33,304 nt of DNA from an uncultured Prochlorococcus sp. (GCA_902623195.1 CACNSV010000009.1:1-33304); one strand, 5' to 3'; positions 17,397-27,067 are shown, counted from the first letter of the stretch. Translations and numbers: made by a program. The notes: a model not told the origin generated them from the sequence alone.

Positions 17397-18770
17397 ATGA
17401 AATTCTCAATAAGTGAGATCAATCAAATTTTAGGTAGTTTAAATTACAATGGGTCGGCTAAGAAAAATTTTTTCTTTAGAAAAGTTTCTATTGATAGTAG
17501 AACAATATCTCCTGAAGACTTATTTATTGCTTTGAAAGGTGAGAAATTTGATGGGCATAATTTTCTAGAAAATGTATTAAAAACTGGAGTAAAGGCAGTT
17601 GTTATAAATGAAGGTAGACAAGATCTAGTTCCTAAAGATTATCCATTTTGGATGGTCCCTGATACTAAAGAAGCTTTTCAGAATTTAGCTTTAATTAAAA
17701 GAAGAAAATTAAATATTCCAGTTATTGCAATTACAGGTTCAGTTGGCAAAACAACTACCAAAGAAATGACATTAGAAGTTTTAAAAAGTTATGGGAAGAT
17801 AAAAGTCTCAGAGAAAAATAATAATAATGAAATTGGTGTAGGTCTAACAATACATTCATGTGAAGAGTCAGATAAATTATTGGTATTAGAAATGGGTATG
17901 AGAGGAAGAGGGCAGATAGGGATTTTATCAAAATTTTCTGAACCTAATATCGCAGTTATTACTAATATTGGGAGTTCACATATAGGAATCTTGGGTTCAA
18001 GAGATTCTATCGCCAAAGCAAAATGTGAAATTACACAGCATCTAAATCCAAATGGGGTAGTAATCATTCCTTATGGAGAACCTCTTTTGGATGAAAATTT
18101 AAATAAAATTTGGAGAGGTAAAATTGTGAAAGTAAAGTTAGAAAAAAATAGAAAAAATCTTAAATTGAATTCTTCTAACGATAACCTTATTTTAGGCTTA
18201 TACGATAGTTCCAAAAATATAATACAAATTGAAAAAAAATTTTTTAATATATCTTTTAAAGGAATTCATAATGTATTAAATTTTCTTTATGTATATGCAA
18301 TATCGAAAGAATTAGGTATAAATTTTAATGAATTTAATAAATTTAATTTTAGAAGTTCAGAAGGGAGGAATAATGTTATTAGTACAAAGAAACTATTAAT
18401 AATGGACGAATCGTATAACGCTTCTCCTGAGTCTGTAAAAGCTTGTATTAAATTACTTCTTGATTATCCAGGCAGGCATTTCTTTATTTTTGGAAGTATG
18501 AAGGAACTAGGAAGTAAATCGGAAAAATATCACAGAGAAATTTTCAAATTAATAAATAATTCAGATATTCAGAAATGTATATTTATTTGTGAAAAAGAAT
18601 TAGAAATTAAAATTAGAAAATATTGCTTAATAAGAAAAAAATTTTTAATTGTAAGTAGTATTGATAATATTATTCCTATAGTTAATGAAATTACAATTAA
18701 AGGTGATGTTTTATTGATTAAAGGCAGCAGATGCTGGCAATTAGATAAGTTAATACCTCATTTAAATTAA
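17397..18770 (+). CDS. murF: UDP-MurNAc-tripeptide D-alanyl-D-alanine ligase
   Basis: Mur ligase that adds D-Ala-D-Ala to the UDP-MurNAc-tripeptide, the last cytoplasmic step of stem-peptide synthesis. It has the three Mur domains: an N-terminal UDP-binding part with [19 protein letters not shown], a central ATPase with P-loop [14 protein letters not shown] (about 111-124 from this start) and [12 protein letters not shown], and a C-terminal part with [11 protein letters not shown]. The frame is also open from TTG at 17388 and ATG at 17391. The ATG at 17397 ([10 protein letters not shown]) gives the most typical N-terminus and 457 residues. Its stop codon overlaps the convergent glmU stop by 4 bases. 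Confidence 0.95.
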   Translation: MKFSISEINQILGSLNYNGSAKKNFFFRKVSIDSRTISPEDLFIALKGEKFDGHNFLENVLKTGVKAVVINEGRQDLVPKDYPFWMVPDTKEAFQNLALIKRRKLNIPVIAITGSVGKTTTKEMTLEVLKSYGKIKVSEKNNNNEIGVGLTIHSCEESDKLLVLEMGMRGRGQIGILSKFSEPNIAVITNIGSSHIGILGSRDSIAKAKCEITQHLNPNGVVIIPYGEPLLDENLNKIWRGKIVKVKLEKNRKNLKLNSSNDNLILGLYDSSKNIIQIEKKFFNISFKGIHNVLNFLYVYAISKELGINFNEFNKFNFRSSEGRNNVISTKKLLIMDESYNASPESVKACIKLLLDYPGRHFFIFGSMKELGSKSEKYHREIFKLINNSDIQKCIFICEKELEIKIRKYCLIRKKFLIVSSIDNIIPIVNEITIKGDVLLIKGSRCWQLDKLIPHLN

Positions 18771-20113
18771 TTAGTTTTTTTCCAATTATCTATATTTAAT
18801 TGTTTCACTCTAGAGATAGCTAAGGAATCACTTTTGACATCTTTATTAATAACTGATCCAGCACCAATTGTTACTGCATCCCCAAGAGTTATTGGGGCTA
18901 TTAAAACTGAGTTTGATCCAACACTACAATATTCACCTATATTTGTGACATTCTTTTTGGTACCATCATAATTTGCTGTAATTGATCCGGCTCCAATATT
19001 AGTAAACTTGCCAATATTAGTATCTCCTATGTAGCTAAGATGATTTACTTTTACTGATTGAGATATGTGGCTATTCTTAATTTCGACGAAATTACCAACT
19101 TTGCTATTAGAAGAAATTATAGAGCCTGGCCTTATATGACTATAAGGACCTATTTTTACATTTTCCATGATTTCAGAGTTAAAGATAGTCGTATTCACTA
19201 CCTTACTATTTTTTTTGATTGAGGTATTTTCTAAAAATGTATTTGGCCCAATAATGCAATTATCAGAAATTTTTGTAAAACCTCTAATATGAGAATTCGC
19301 TTCAATAATAACATCTATTCCAATTTCAGATTCTTCACTTACTGATGAGCTCTCTGGATTTACAAAAGTCACCCCATTTAGCATATGCTTTGTTTTAATT
19401 TTCCTTTGGATGATTTCCTCGCATTTAGCTAAGTCAATCCTATTATTGATTCCTACTATTTCTTCTTCATCCATAATTTCATAAGAAATTGCTTTATCTA
19501 AAAGTGAAATAGTATCTGTAATGTAAAATTCTTTTTGATTATTTTTTGATTCTAAATTATTTATTATTTTGCTTAATTTTTCCCAATTAAAGCAATATAT
19601 TCCTGCATTAATTAACTTGTTTTTTTTTTCATTTAAGCTGCAGTCTTTTTCCTCTACAATCTTCTCAATTAAATTATCCTTTTCAAAAACCCTACCGTAT
19701 CCAAAAGGATTTTCTTTTTCAGCAGTAATTAAAGAAACATCTGCATCCCTAGATGAGTGAATTTTCAAGAGTTCTTTTAATGATTCTGTACTTATAAGCG
19801 GTACATCGCCATTAAGAATTAGTAAATCACCTTTGAGTTTATTAAATTTCTTTGATAATACCTGTATGGCATGCCCTGTACCTAGTTGAGGCTCTTGTAA
19901 AACTATTTCTACTTTTCTATCATTTAATAATGACTCTTTAACTAAGTCGGGTTTATGACCAATTACAACAAATATTTTGTCTGGATTAAGTTTTTTAGAA
20001 GTATCTATAATTCTATTTAAAAGAGTTTTACCTGAAACTTTATGTAATACTTTTGGTAAATTGCTTACCATTCTGGTACCTTTCCCTGCGGCAAGTATCG
20101 CAATAGATAGCAT
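18767..20113 (-). CDS. glmU: Bifunctional GlcNAc-1-P uridyltransferase / GlcN-1-P acetyltransferase
   Basis: Makes UDP-GlcNAc for peptidoglycan and lipopolysaccharide. The N-terminal pyrophosphorylase domain shows LAAGKGTRM (7-15) with Lys21, [10 protein letters not shown] (72-81) and the metal Asp102 in NGDVPLI. The C-terminal left-handed beta-helix (from about 250) has hexapeptide repeats and the acetyltransferase stretches [13 protein letters not shown] and [19 protein letters not shown]. The 448-residue length is close to the E. coli enzyme. It is the last gene of the minus-strand run aroA - mnmD-like - glmU, 45 bases after the methyltransferase gene. Confidence 0.97.
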   Translation of the reverse strand: MLSIAILAAGKGTRMVSNLPKVLHKVSGKTLLNRIIDTSKKLNPDKIFVVIGHKPDLVKESLLNDRKVEIVLQEPQLGTGHAIQVLSKKFNKLKGDLLILNGDVPLISTESLKELLKIHSSRDADVSLITAEKENPFGYGRVFEKDNLIEKIVEEKDCSLNEKKNKLINAGIYCFNWEKLSKIINNLESKNNQKEFYITDTISLLDKAISYEIMDEEEIVGINNRIDLAKCEEIIQRKIKTKHMLNGVTFVNPESSSVSEESEIGIDVIIEANSHIRGFTKISDNCIIGPNTFLENTSIKKNSKVVNTTIFNSEIMENVKIGPYSHIRPGSIISSNSKVGNFVEIKNSHISQSVKVNHLSYIGDTNIGKFTNIGAGSITANYDGTKKNVTNIGEYCSVGSNSVLIAPITLGDAVTIGAGSVINKDVKSDSLAISRVKQLNIDNWKKTN

Positions 20114-20158
20114 AAATTCCTTTTCTTCTTTTACATAAATTTAACTATTAGATTTTAT

Positions 20159-21034
20159 TTATGCCATTTCCCATTTCTTTCTCCATAGATTTGTATCTAA
20201 AAGGTTAGAAAATTCTTGCTCTTTTCTCCTGATTTCTAAAATTTCTTTTGATGACATTTCTCCTGTTGGATCTCTATAAGGAATAGATGCCTTTGTATCA
20301 AGATGTTCAATTTCCATTCCTGATAATTTGGTGATATGAGGATTATTTTGTTGCTTATTAAAAGTTGCTAATGTTCCATTACTCCAACGAGTTTGTTTTG
20401 AATTAGTTGGAATTATATTAAATAAGTTAAAACCAAGATCTTTCAATGATTTTCTTACAGCTGCCGATGATGTATATGTTATTAAGTAACCCTCATATTT
20501 AATTTTATTTTTTAATTTCGAGAGAAATTCATAAGACCATATCTCTGGACATTTTTGAGGAGAAAAACCATCTAAAAAAATTAAATCAAAATTTATTTCT
20601 TTTGGTAAATTTAATACCTCTTTTCTGGCATCTCCTATTATCAAGTCGCAATCGAAATTCTTATTTTTGTATAAACCTCTTAAGTTTAAGCAATTTAGAA
20701 TTTCAACTACTTTAGGGTTCCATAATTTATTAAATTCTTTATCAGTTAAAGCATAATTTAATGGTCTTTTATCAATCTCTAATCCATACCAATTTAATGT
20801 TGATAATTCAATTATTAGATTTTCAAAAAGTAAAGCTGAATTATATCCAATCCCAAAACATATATCCAAAACATTTATGGATTTATTTTGGAATCTTTTA
20901 AGTCTGGATGGATTAATAAATTTATTTTTTGTTTCATGATATGCCCCTACTATACTGTGAAAATTTTCATTAAATTTTTCACTTCTTAAGGACATGCTCC
21001 CGTCTTTAGTAATTACCTTTAGTAAATTATTCAA
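20159..21034 (-). CDS. mnmD: MnmD-type tRNA wobble-uridine methyltransferase
   Basis: Rossmann-fold SAM-dependent methyltransferase of the Methyltransf_30 family, equivalent to the N-terminal half of E. coli MnmC. That half methylates nm5(s2)U34 of tRNA to mnm5(s2)U. The 291-residue protein has SAM motif I VLDICFGIGYNSALL (55-69), the acidic YGLEID (83-88), LIIGDAR (131-137) and the family signature FLDGFSPQKCPEIW (153-166). It also has KQTRWSNGTLATF and a C-terminal PYRDPTGEMSS segment. No FAD-dependent oxidase domain (MnmC1) is fused and none is nearby. It is 10 bases downstream of aroA. The family assignment is good; the tRNA substrate is inferred from the family. Confidence 0.82.
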   Translation of the reverse strand: MNNLLKVITKDGSMSLRSEKFNENFHSIVGAYHETKNKFINPSRLKRFQNKSINVLDICFGIGYNSALLFENLIIELSTLNWYGLEIDKRPLNYALTDKEFNKLWNPKVVEILNCLNLRGLYKNKNFDCDLIIGDARKEVLNLPKEINFDLIFLDGFSPQKCPEIWSYEFLSKLKNKIKYEGYLITYTSSAAVRKSLKDLGFNLFNIIPTNSKQTRWSNGTLATFNKQQNNPHITKLSGMEIEHLDTKASIPYRDPTGEMSSKEILEIRRKEQEFSNLLDTNLWRKKWEMA

Positions 21035-21044
21035 TTATTAAAAA

Positions 21045-22352
21045 TTAAAGTAAAGATTCCAGATCATTCCAAAATCTTGGATAAGAAACATTAGAAGCCT
21101 CAGATCTAAAAATTTTAGAGGAGCCTTTCGCTAATAAAGATGCAATAGCTAAACTCATAGCAACTCTGTGATCTGTCTCACTATCAACATCTGCGCCAAT
21201 AAATTTAGAGTCACCATTAATTATTAGTCCATCTTGTTTCTCTTTAATATTTGCTCCAAATTTATTTAGCTGCCTTGCCATAACTTTTAAACGATCTGTT
21301 TCTTTAACTCTCAACTCAGATGCATCATTAATATATGAGATACCTCCGCAGAAGCAAGCAGCAACAGTAAGTATGGGTATCTCATCAATTAGTTTTGGAA
21401 GGATATCGCCTTGAATTGTAAAAGGCTTAAGTTCATTGGCTGTTTTAACATGGATATTGCCAATCATTTCTCCAGCTATTATAGATTTTTTATCAATTTT
21501 ATAATTGCATCCCATCATGTCCATTACTCTCAGTATTCCAATTCTTGTAGGGTTAAGTCCTACATTCTTAATAGTAATGTTTGAATTTGGAATGATAGAA
21601 GCTGCGATCATCCAAAAAGATGCTGAACTTATATCCCCAGGAATTAATATTTTCTGACCTATTAGAGTTTTGCCTGGATTTATTACAACATTTCTACCTA
21701 ATTCTCCTCTAATGTTTATATCTGCGCCAAAGGCGTTCAGCATTCTTTCTGTATGGTCTCTTGATGAGGCTGGTTCAATAACTGAAGTTGGCCCTGCAGC
21801 ATTTAACCCAGCTAGTAGGATAGCTGACTTAACTTGTGCACTTGCTACTGGGGTTCCAATTACGCAACCTTTAAGGTTTGTACCTGAAATTGATATGGGG
21901 GCTTTATTTCCTCCTTCTCTTCCAAATAATTTTCCACCCATTATTCTTAAAGGCTTGCAGACTCTTCCCATAGGTCTTTCAATAAGAGAGTTATCACCAT
22001 TTAGTATGAAATTCTTATCTTTTTGACCAGCTAACAGTCCCATAATTAAACGCATTGTTGTACCAGAATTTCCACAGTCAAGAATTTCTTTGGGCTCTTC
22101 ATATCCTTCAAGTCCCCTACCAATAACTTCAAAAGTCTCTCCCTCAACGATTTCTTGAATTTTAACTCCTAATTTCCTCAGACAGTTTGCTGTTGATATT
22201 GGGTCTTCTGAATTTAAAAACCCACTAATAGTTGTTACCCCTTCTGCAATACTTCCTAATATTAAAGCTCTATGTGATATTGATTTATCCCCAGGGACTT
22301 CAACAACACCTTGCAATCTTCCACCTCCTTCTAGTGTTCGATAATTATTCAT
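21045..22352 (-). CDS. aroA: 3-phosphoshikimate 1-carboxyvinyltransferase (EPSP synthase), class II-like
   Basis: Sixth enzyme of the shikimate pathway, transferring enolpyruvate from PEP to shikimate-3-phosphate. The 435-residue protein has the active-site [15 protein letters not shown] (20-34), the PEP-binding loop [18 protein letters not shown] (92-109), RPMGRV, and [13 protein letters not shown] with [10 protein letters not shown]. The loop reads NSGTTMR rather than NAGTAMRP, which marks the class II type. It is the first gene of its run; the 160-base gap to the divergent comB-family gene must carry its promoter. Two copies of AAGTTGAGG lie just upstream of its start. Confidence 0.97.
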   Translation of the reverse strand: MNNYRTLEGGGRLQGVVEVPGDKSISHRALILGSIAEGVTTISGFLNSEDPISTANCLRKLGVKIQEIVEGETFEVIGRGLEGYEEPKEILDCGNSGTTMRLIMGLLAGQKDKNFILNGDNSLIERPMGRVCKPLRIMGGKLFGREGGNKAPISISGTNLKGCVIGTPVASAQVKSAILLAGLNAAGPTSVIEPASSRDHTERMLNAFGADINIRGELGRNVVINPGKTLIGQKILIPGDISSASFWMIAASIIPNSNITIKNVGLNPTRIGILRVMDMMGCNYKIDKKSIIAGEMIGNIHVKTANELKPFTIQGDILPKLIDEIPILTVAACFCGGISYINDASELRVKETDRLKVMARQLNKFGANIKEKQDGLIINGDSKFIGADVDSETDHRVAMSLAIASLLAKGSSKIFRSEASNVSYPRFWNDLESLL

Positions 22353-22361
22353 AATGGATTG

Positions 22362-22386
22362 AAGTTGAGGCAGTAAAAAGTTGAGG
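22362..22386. repeat. Two direct copies of AAGTTGAGG with a 16-base period upstream of aroA
   Basis: AAGTTGAGG occurs at 22362-22370 and again at 22378-22386, separated by 7 bases, 9 to 34 bases upstream of the aroA start. A spacing of about one and a half helical turns could suit a protein-binding site or a leader element in the aroA transcript. It could also be chance. Confidence 0.3.
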
Positions 22387-22481
22387 TAATTTATATATTA
22401 TCAATTAAGTACTTATAAATTTATTGTTATCAATGCAAAATTAAATAAATTTAATTCTATTTAATTTCTTTTATATTTACC

Positions 22482-22487
22482 TATAAT
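22482..22487 (+). promoter_or_regulatory. Probable -10 element (TATAAT) of the comB-family gene
   Basis: A perfect TATAAT lies in the aroA/comB divergent gap. It would place the transcript start near 22494, giving a leader of about 19 bases before the TTG start at 22513. No good -35 box is seen about 17 bases upstream, as is common for cyanobacterial promoters. An in-frame TGA at 22501-22503 excludes starts upstream of the leader. Confidence 0.5.
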
Positions 22488-22512
22488 GTTTCTATTTTAT
22501 TGAGATCTCAGT

Positions 22513-23247
22513 TTGGAATTAAATCTTACCTATTATCACTCTGCTGCTGATGTTCCTGAGAATAAATCAGAGATAGCAGTTGTTATTGATGTATTAAGAG
22601 CAACTACCACAATAGCTTGGGCCTTGAAAAATGGAGCCGATTCCGTAGAAGTTTTTGCTGATTTAGATTTGTTGAAAGAAAGAGCACTGAAATGGGATTC
22701 AGAAAAAAGGGTTATGTTAGCTGAACGTGGCGGTAAGAAAATAGATGGATTTGATTTAGGTAATTCGCCTTTAACAGTGACAAAAAAAATTGTTGAAGGT
22801 AAAAGATTATTTATGAGCACTACTAATGGTACAAAAGCTCTTCAAAAAGTTGAGAATAGTCAATATCTCTTCTCCATGGCATTAACTAATAGGAAATCAG
22901 TTGCAGATAGAATAATTGCTCTAAATAAAAGTAATATATTAATTCTTGGTAGTGGATGGGAAGGAAATTATTCCTTAGAAGATTCATTGGCTGCTGGTGC
23001 ACTTGCTGATTATCTAATAAAATTTAATAATTCAAAAGTAAATATTGTTAATGATGAATTAAATGCGGCTTTAGCTCTATGGTACTTTTGGAAAGATGAT
23101 GTATTAAAATGTCTTAAGACAGCTACTCATGGTAAAAGATTGGCAAGCATTGGAGATTATGAAGATGATTTTAAATGCTGCTCTCAAATTGATTGCTTAG
23201 ATATTGTTCCTACACAAGTTGAAAGAGGTGTGATTCGCGCCTCTTAA
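22513..23247 (+). CDS. comB: ComB family protein (2-phosphosulfolactate phosphatase-like)
   Basis: 244 residues from a TTG start; homologous to ComB, the Mg-dependent acid phosphatase that converts 2-phosphosulfolactate to sulfolactate in archaeal coenzyme M synthesis. Recognisable stretches are AVVIDVLRATTTIAWAL (23-39), LAERGGKKIDGFDLGNSP, STTNGTKALQ and LGSGWEGNYSLEDSLAAG. Cyanobacteria do not make coenzyme M, so the physiological substrate is uncertain; a sulfolactate-type or other phosphorylated acid is possible. A TATAAT box precedes it and an in-frame TGA at 22501 excludes an upstream start. The nitrilase-family gene follows after 31 bases. Confidence 0.88.
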   Translation: MELNLTYYHSAADVPENKSEIAVVIDVLRATTTIAWALKNGADSVEVFADLDLLKERALKWDSEKRVMLAERGGKKIDGFDLGNSPLTVTKKIVEGKRLFMSTTNGTKALQKVENSQYLFSMALTNRKSVADRIIALNKSNILILGSGWEGNYSLEDSLAAGALADYLIKFNNSKVNIVNDELNAALALWYFWKDDVLKCLKTATHGKRLASIGDYEDDFKCCSQIDCLDIVPTQVERGVIRAS

Positions 23248-23278
23248 ATGAATTCATTTTTTTCTGGAGTTAAAAACA

Positions 23279-24106
23279 TTGACTGATTTTCTTGTCGCAG
23301 CATTACAAATAACAAGTACTTCTAATGTTGATTCTAATTTTGCAGAAGCTGAGGAACAAATTGAATTAGCTACAAGAAGAGGTGCTGAATTAATTGGGTT
23401 ACCTGAAAATTTTGCTTTTTTGGGAGATGATTCTGAAAAACTTAAGTTATCTGGTGAGTTATCTATTAAGTGTGCTAATTTTCTCAAAACGATGTCGCAA
23501 AGATATCAAGTGTTTCTTTTGGGAGGTGGATATCCTGTCCCTGCTGGGGATGATGCTCATATCCTTAATAGATCTGCTCTATATGGAAAAGATGGTTTAA
23601 TAATTGGTCAATACGATAAAATCCATCTTTTTGATGTTGATCTGCCTGATGGAAATTTGTATAAAGAATCATCAACTATTTTATCAGGATCAAAGAAGCC
23701 ACCTATTATTGATGTCCCTGGTTTATGTAAGGTTGGATTATCGATTTGTTACGATGTCAGATTCCCTGAGCTTTATCGCTATCTCTCCGAAAATGGAGCA
23801 GAATTATTAATGATTCCTGCCGCTTTCACTGCTTTTACAGGTAAAGATCATTGGCAAATTTTACTTCAAGCAAGGGCAATAGAAAATACTGCTTACGTAG
23901 TTGCACCTGCTCAGACAGGTATTCATTATGGAAGAAGACAGAGTCATGGGCATGCAATGGTTATAGATCCATGGGGGACTGTCCTCTCAGATGCAGGTAA
24001 AACTCAAGGTGCTGCTATCGCACCTGCTGATAAGGCAAGAGTTAAAAAAATTAGAGAACAAATGCCCAGCTTAAAACATAAAAAAACAAATATATTCTCA
24101 AAATAA
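23279..24106 (+). CDS. Nitrilase-superfamily amidase (Nit1 / deaminated-glutathione amidase-like)
   Basis: 275-residue carbon-nitrogen hydrolase with the Glu-Lys-Cys triad: Glu43 in LPENFAF, Lys114 in YDKIHLFDV and Cys157 in GLSICYDVRFPELYR. The last two motifs place it in the Nit branch, whose members hydrolyse deaminated glutathione or omega-amides as metabolite repair. The exact substrate is not readable from sequence. The start is TTG at 23279, supported by a GGAG Shine-Dalgarno at 23266-23269, 9 bases upstream. The stop TAA shares its last base with the ATG of the following amidase gene (TAATG), so translation is likely coupled. Confidence 0.9.
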   Translation: MTDFLVAALQITSTSNVDSNFAEAEEQIELATRRGAELIGLPENFAFLGDDSEKLKLSGELSIKCANFLKTMSQRYQVFLLGGGYPVPAGDDAHILNRSALYGKDGLIIGQYDKIHLFDVDLPDGNLYKESSTILSGSKKPPIIDVPGLCKVGLSICYDVRFPELYRYLSENGAELLMIPAAFTAFTGKDHWQILLQARAIENTAYVVAPAQTGIHYGRRQSHGHAMVIDPWGTVLSDAGKTQGAAIAPADKARVKKIREQMPSLKHKKTNIFSK

Positions 24107-25194
24107 TGAGTAAAGTAAATAATTATTATTTTACTAGATTTTTACCTCTAATTTTTCTTCTAAATTTTATATGTCTACCTGTTAGGTCTTCAAGTGCGTT
24201 AGCTGCTTGGTCCTTTAAGTCAAATGGAGTTTTAGAATTGAGAACAAAAAAAAATTCAAATTTAAAAGCTTATTATCAAAAAGCTAATAAACTCTATGGT
24301 GATAGATTCTGGGTTGACTTTAATGGAGAATTACTGAATCCAAGAATAATAAAAGGAAATGGACCTGTTAAAGAAATTAGATTAGGAAAGCCTGTTAGTG
24401 GTATTACAAGATTAGTTATTGAATTCGTTCCTCAAAAAAGTATTAATCCTTATCAATTAAAGTTGATCGGAGTAGATGAAAATAAGTGGAAAATAAAGCT
24501 TACTTCTTTTTCACTAAATTCTTTCAAGACAATGAAGGAAGGAAATGTCTCACAAACTCCTGTTACATATACTAAGAAACAAAAGTTAGTTACTTTAAGA
24601 GATGTCAATTTGGGTACTACAGATCTTCCTAACATTAAAAGAAACAAATATTCTGTAGTTATTGACCCTGGGCATGGAGGCGCAGATTCTGGAGCAGTAG
24701 GAATAGATGGTTTAAAAGAAACCGATGTTGTTTTGGATGTTTCAAAGATTGTTACCAAATTACTTCAAGAAAAAGGTGTTAGTGTGAAAATGACCAGAAA
24801 TAAAGAAGTAGAGGTTGATTTGTCCCCAAGGGTTGCACTCGCAAATAAAATAAATTCAGATATTTTCGTTAGTATTCATGCAAATGCTTCGAGAGGAAAA
24901 AAAAGATATATTAATGGAATTGAGACTTTTTATTACTCTGGATGGAAGGGAAGGCTACTAGCTGAGAAAATACAAAAAGAGATGTTAAAAGTTTCTCCAG
25001 GTAGTCCCGATAGAGGTGTTAGGAGGGGAAGATATTTTGTAATTAAGAGAACTAATATGCCTGCAGTTCTTGCGGAGATAGGCTTTGTTACTGGTAGATT
25101 AGATGCTAGAAGACTTGAAAAGCGAATTCACAGAAGAAGAGTTGCATTTGCAATCGCTAAAGGTATTCTTGAATATTTTAAGAGAGTAGGTTGA
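24106..25194 (+). CDS. N-acetylmuramoyl-L-alanine amidase with AMIN domain
   Basis: Periplasmic zinc amidase that cleaves the bond between MurNAc and the stem peptide, with a role in septum splitting. The 362-residue protein has an N-terminal signal segment (about 11-34, ending SSSALA), an AMIN peptidoglycan-binding domain (about 35-135), a linker, and an Amidase_3 domain (182-360). The catalytic domain shows VVIDPGHGGADSGAVG with His190, Glu205 in LKETDVVLDV, SIHAN with His258, and the catalytic Glu324 in AEIGFVTG. The zinc site is complete. It resembles AmiC of E. coli. The stop overlaps the TTG start of murI (TTGA). It is embedded with murI, so a cell-wall sub-operon. Confidence 0.93.
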   Translation: MSKVNNYYFTRFLPLIFLLNFICLPVRSSSALAAWSFKSNGVLELRTKKNSNLKAYYQKANKLYGDRFWVDFNGELLNPRIIKGNGPVKEIRLGKPVSGITRLVIEFVPQKSINPYQLKLIGVDENKWKIKLTSFSLNSFKTMKEGNVSQTPVTYTKKQKLVTLRDVNLGTTDLPNIKRNKYSVVIDPGHGGADSGAVGIDGLKETDVVLDVSKIVTKLLQEKGVSVKMTRNKEVEVDLSPRVALANKINSDIFVSIHANASRGKKRYINGIETFYYSGWKGRLLAEKIQKEMLKVSPGSPDRGVRRGRYFVIKRTNMPAVLAEIGFVTGRLDARRLEKRIHRRRVAFAIAKGILEYFKRVG

Positions 25195-25982
25195 AAATAA
25201 GATTAGGAATATTTGACAGTGGTATTGGAGGTTTTAGTGTTTTAAAATCACTTCTTTCAATAAGAACAGATGTTGAAGTTATTTATTTAGCGGATGTTGA
25301 TAGAATTCCATATGGCGAAAAAGATAATAAGGAGATTAGAAATATCGCAATTCAAATATCAAATTGGTTTAAGGAAAAGGAAATTGATGCACTTTTAATA
25401 GCTTGCAATACAACAAATGCATGTGCTTTAGACATTTTGCAGAATACTTTAAACATACCTTGTTTTGATTTGATAACTTCAGTGGCTGGTACTATTACAT
25501 CTAATTCAGTTGGTATACTTGCAACAACTGCAACTGTTAAATCATCTTTTTATAAAATTATTATCAACAAAAGAAATCCTGATATCAAAGTCTTCCAACA
25601 AGCATGTCCTCAATTTGTATCAGAAATAGAAAAGAATTCTATTGATTATAAAAAAATAAATTATCTCGCAGATTTATATTTAAGGCCATTAATGAAAAAA
25701 AACATTAGTGAAATAATCCTTGGATGTAGTCATTATCCTTTAATTATTGAGATTCTTAGAAAAAAAATATCATTAGATATAAAAATTATTGATCCTTCAA
25801 TAGCTCTTACAAATAACTTAAATAAACACTTTAATCCAACAGAAAAATTTGATAAAAGTAATATATATGGCAATGTAGAATTTTTTGCTACTGGAAAGAT
25901 TGACGAATTTTCTATAAAAGTGACAAATTGGTTAAAAATTAATAAAAAAATTACTTTAGTTAACCTACGAAGAGAGGCATGA
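25191..25982 (+). CDS. murI: Glutamate racemase
   Basis: Cofactor-independent racemase that provides D-glutamate for peptidoglycan. The 263-residue protein has FDSGIGGFSVLKSL (8-21) with Asp9/Ser10, the first catalytic cysteine in IACNTTNA (Cys72), and the second in LGCSHYPLI (Cys179), so both halves of the two-base mechanism are intact. It starts with a TTG that overlaps the upstream amidase stop by 4 bases. The next gene, for a polyprenyl synthase, begins 27 bases later. Confidence 0.95.
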   Translation: MKIRLGIFDSGIGGFSVLKSLLSIRTDVEVIYLADVDRIPYGEKDNKEIRNIAIQISNWFKEKEIDALLIACNTTNACALDILQNTLNIPCFDLITSVAGTITSNSVGILATTATVKSSFYKIIINKRNPDIKVFQQACPQFVSEIEKNSIDYKKINYLADLYLRPLMKKNISEIILGCSHYPLIIEILRKKISLDIKIIDPSIALTNNLNKHFNPTEKFDKSNIYGNVEFFATGKIDEFSIKVTNWLKINKKITLVNLRREA

Positions 25983-26009
25983 TTCCTTTAGTATGTAATA
26001 GAGGTAAAT

Positions 26010-26981
26010 ATGAAGACAGTAACAGAGCTATTACAACCAGTTGAAAAAGATCTTGAAGATCTTGTCTCAGAACTGAAAAATTTAATTGGGGCTGGGCACC
26101 CTATATTACAAGCTGCTGCAGAGCATTTATTTTCTGCAGGTGGAAAAAGATTAAGACCAGGGATTGTTTTATTAATTTCTAAAGCTATTTCAGTAGATTC
26201 TTCTTTGTCAACAAAACATAAAAGATTGGCAGAGATAACTGAAATGATTCATACAGCATCATTAGTCCATGATGATGTAGTTGATGAATCTTCCATGAGA
26301 AGAGGTGTTGAGACAGTTCATAGTAGATTTAATACGAGGGTCGCTGTTCTTGCTGGAGATTTTTTGTTCGCTCAATCTAGTTGGCATTTAGCAAATTTGG
26401 ATAACGTTGATGTAGTTAAGTTACTAAGTAGAGTGATTATGGATTTAGCAGAGGGGGAAATTAAGCAAAATTTAAATAGATATGATTCTGGTCAGACTTT
26501 TTCAAAATACATAAATAAAAGTTATTGTAAAACTGCATCACTTATAGCTAATAGTTGTAAAGCAGCAGGTGTTTTAAGTGAAATTAGCGGTGATAAATTG
26601 GAGATGCTTTATGAATTTGGAAAAAATATAGGTTTGGCATTTCAAGTAGTAGACGATATTTTAGATTTCACAGGAAATGATAAACAATTAGGAAAACCAG
26701 CCGTTAGTGATCTTGCAAGTGGTTATTTAACCGCTCCAGTTTTATATGCATTAGAGGAGAATAAGAATTTGTCTGTTTTAATTGATAGAGAATTAGCAGA
26801 AAAAGATGATTTAAATAATGCATTAGAAATAATTATGAGTTCTAGTGCTATCAAGAAATCACGGGTATTAGCAGAAGATTTTGCTACTCATTCAAAAGAT
26901 GCAATTTTGTGGTTACCTGAATCAGAGTATAAAAGGGCTCTAATGGCATTACCTGAATTTGTATTGAGTCGTCTTTATTAG
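26010..26981 (+). CDS. sds: Long-chain polyprenyl diphosphate synthase (solanesyl type)
   Basis: Trans-prenyltransferase that condenses isopentenyl diphosphate with allylic diphosphates; in cyanobacteria the likely product is the nonaprenyl side chain of plastoquinone. The 323-residue protein has GGKRLRPGI (44-52), the first aspartate-rich motif HDDVVDESSMRRG (87-99; Asp88, Asp89, Asp92), and the second VVDDILDFTGN (213-223; Asp215, Asp216, Asp219). The residue five positions before the first Asp motif is a small Ala, which fits a long-chain product. ATG at 26010 has a GAGG Shine-Dalgarno at 26001-26004. Chain length is inferred from family and context. Confidence 0.9.
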   Translation: MKTVTELLQPVEKDLEDLVSELKNLIGAGHPILQAAAEHLFSAGGKRLRPGIVLLISKAISVDSSLSTKHKRLAEITEMIHTASLVHDDVVDESSMRRGVETVHSRFNTRVAVLAGDFLFAQSSWHLANLDNVDVVKLLSRVIMDLAEGEIKQNLNRYDSGQTFSKYINKSYCKTASLIANSCKAAGVLSEISGDKLEMLYEFGKNIGLAFQVVDDILDFTGNDKQLGKPAVSDLASGYLTAPVLYALEENKNLSVLIDRELAEKDDLNNALEIIMSSSAIKKSRVLAEDFATHSKDAILWLPESEYKRALMALPEFVLSRLY

Positions 26982-27067
26982 AGATATAAATATTTTTATT
27001 TAAATACCATTAATTTTGTGTTGGAAATTTTATTATTTTTGCTTCAATTTAATTAATACAAAAAAAA

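Noticed and set aside
21670..22026. Plus-strand open frame of 118 codons
   Set aside because: Antisense to aroA, which has full family motifs over the same bases.
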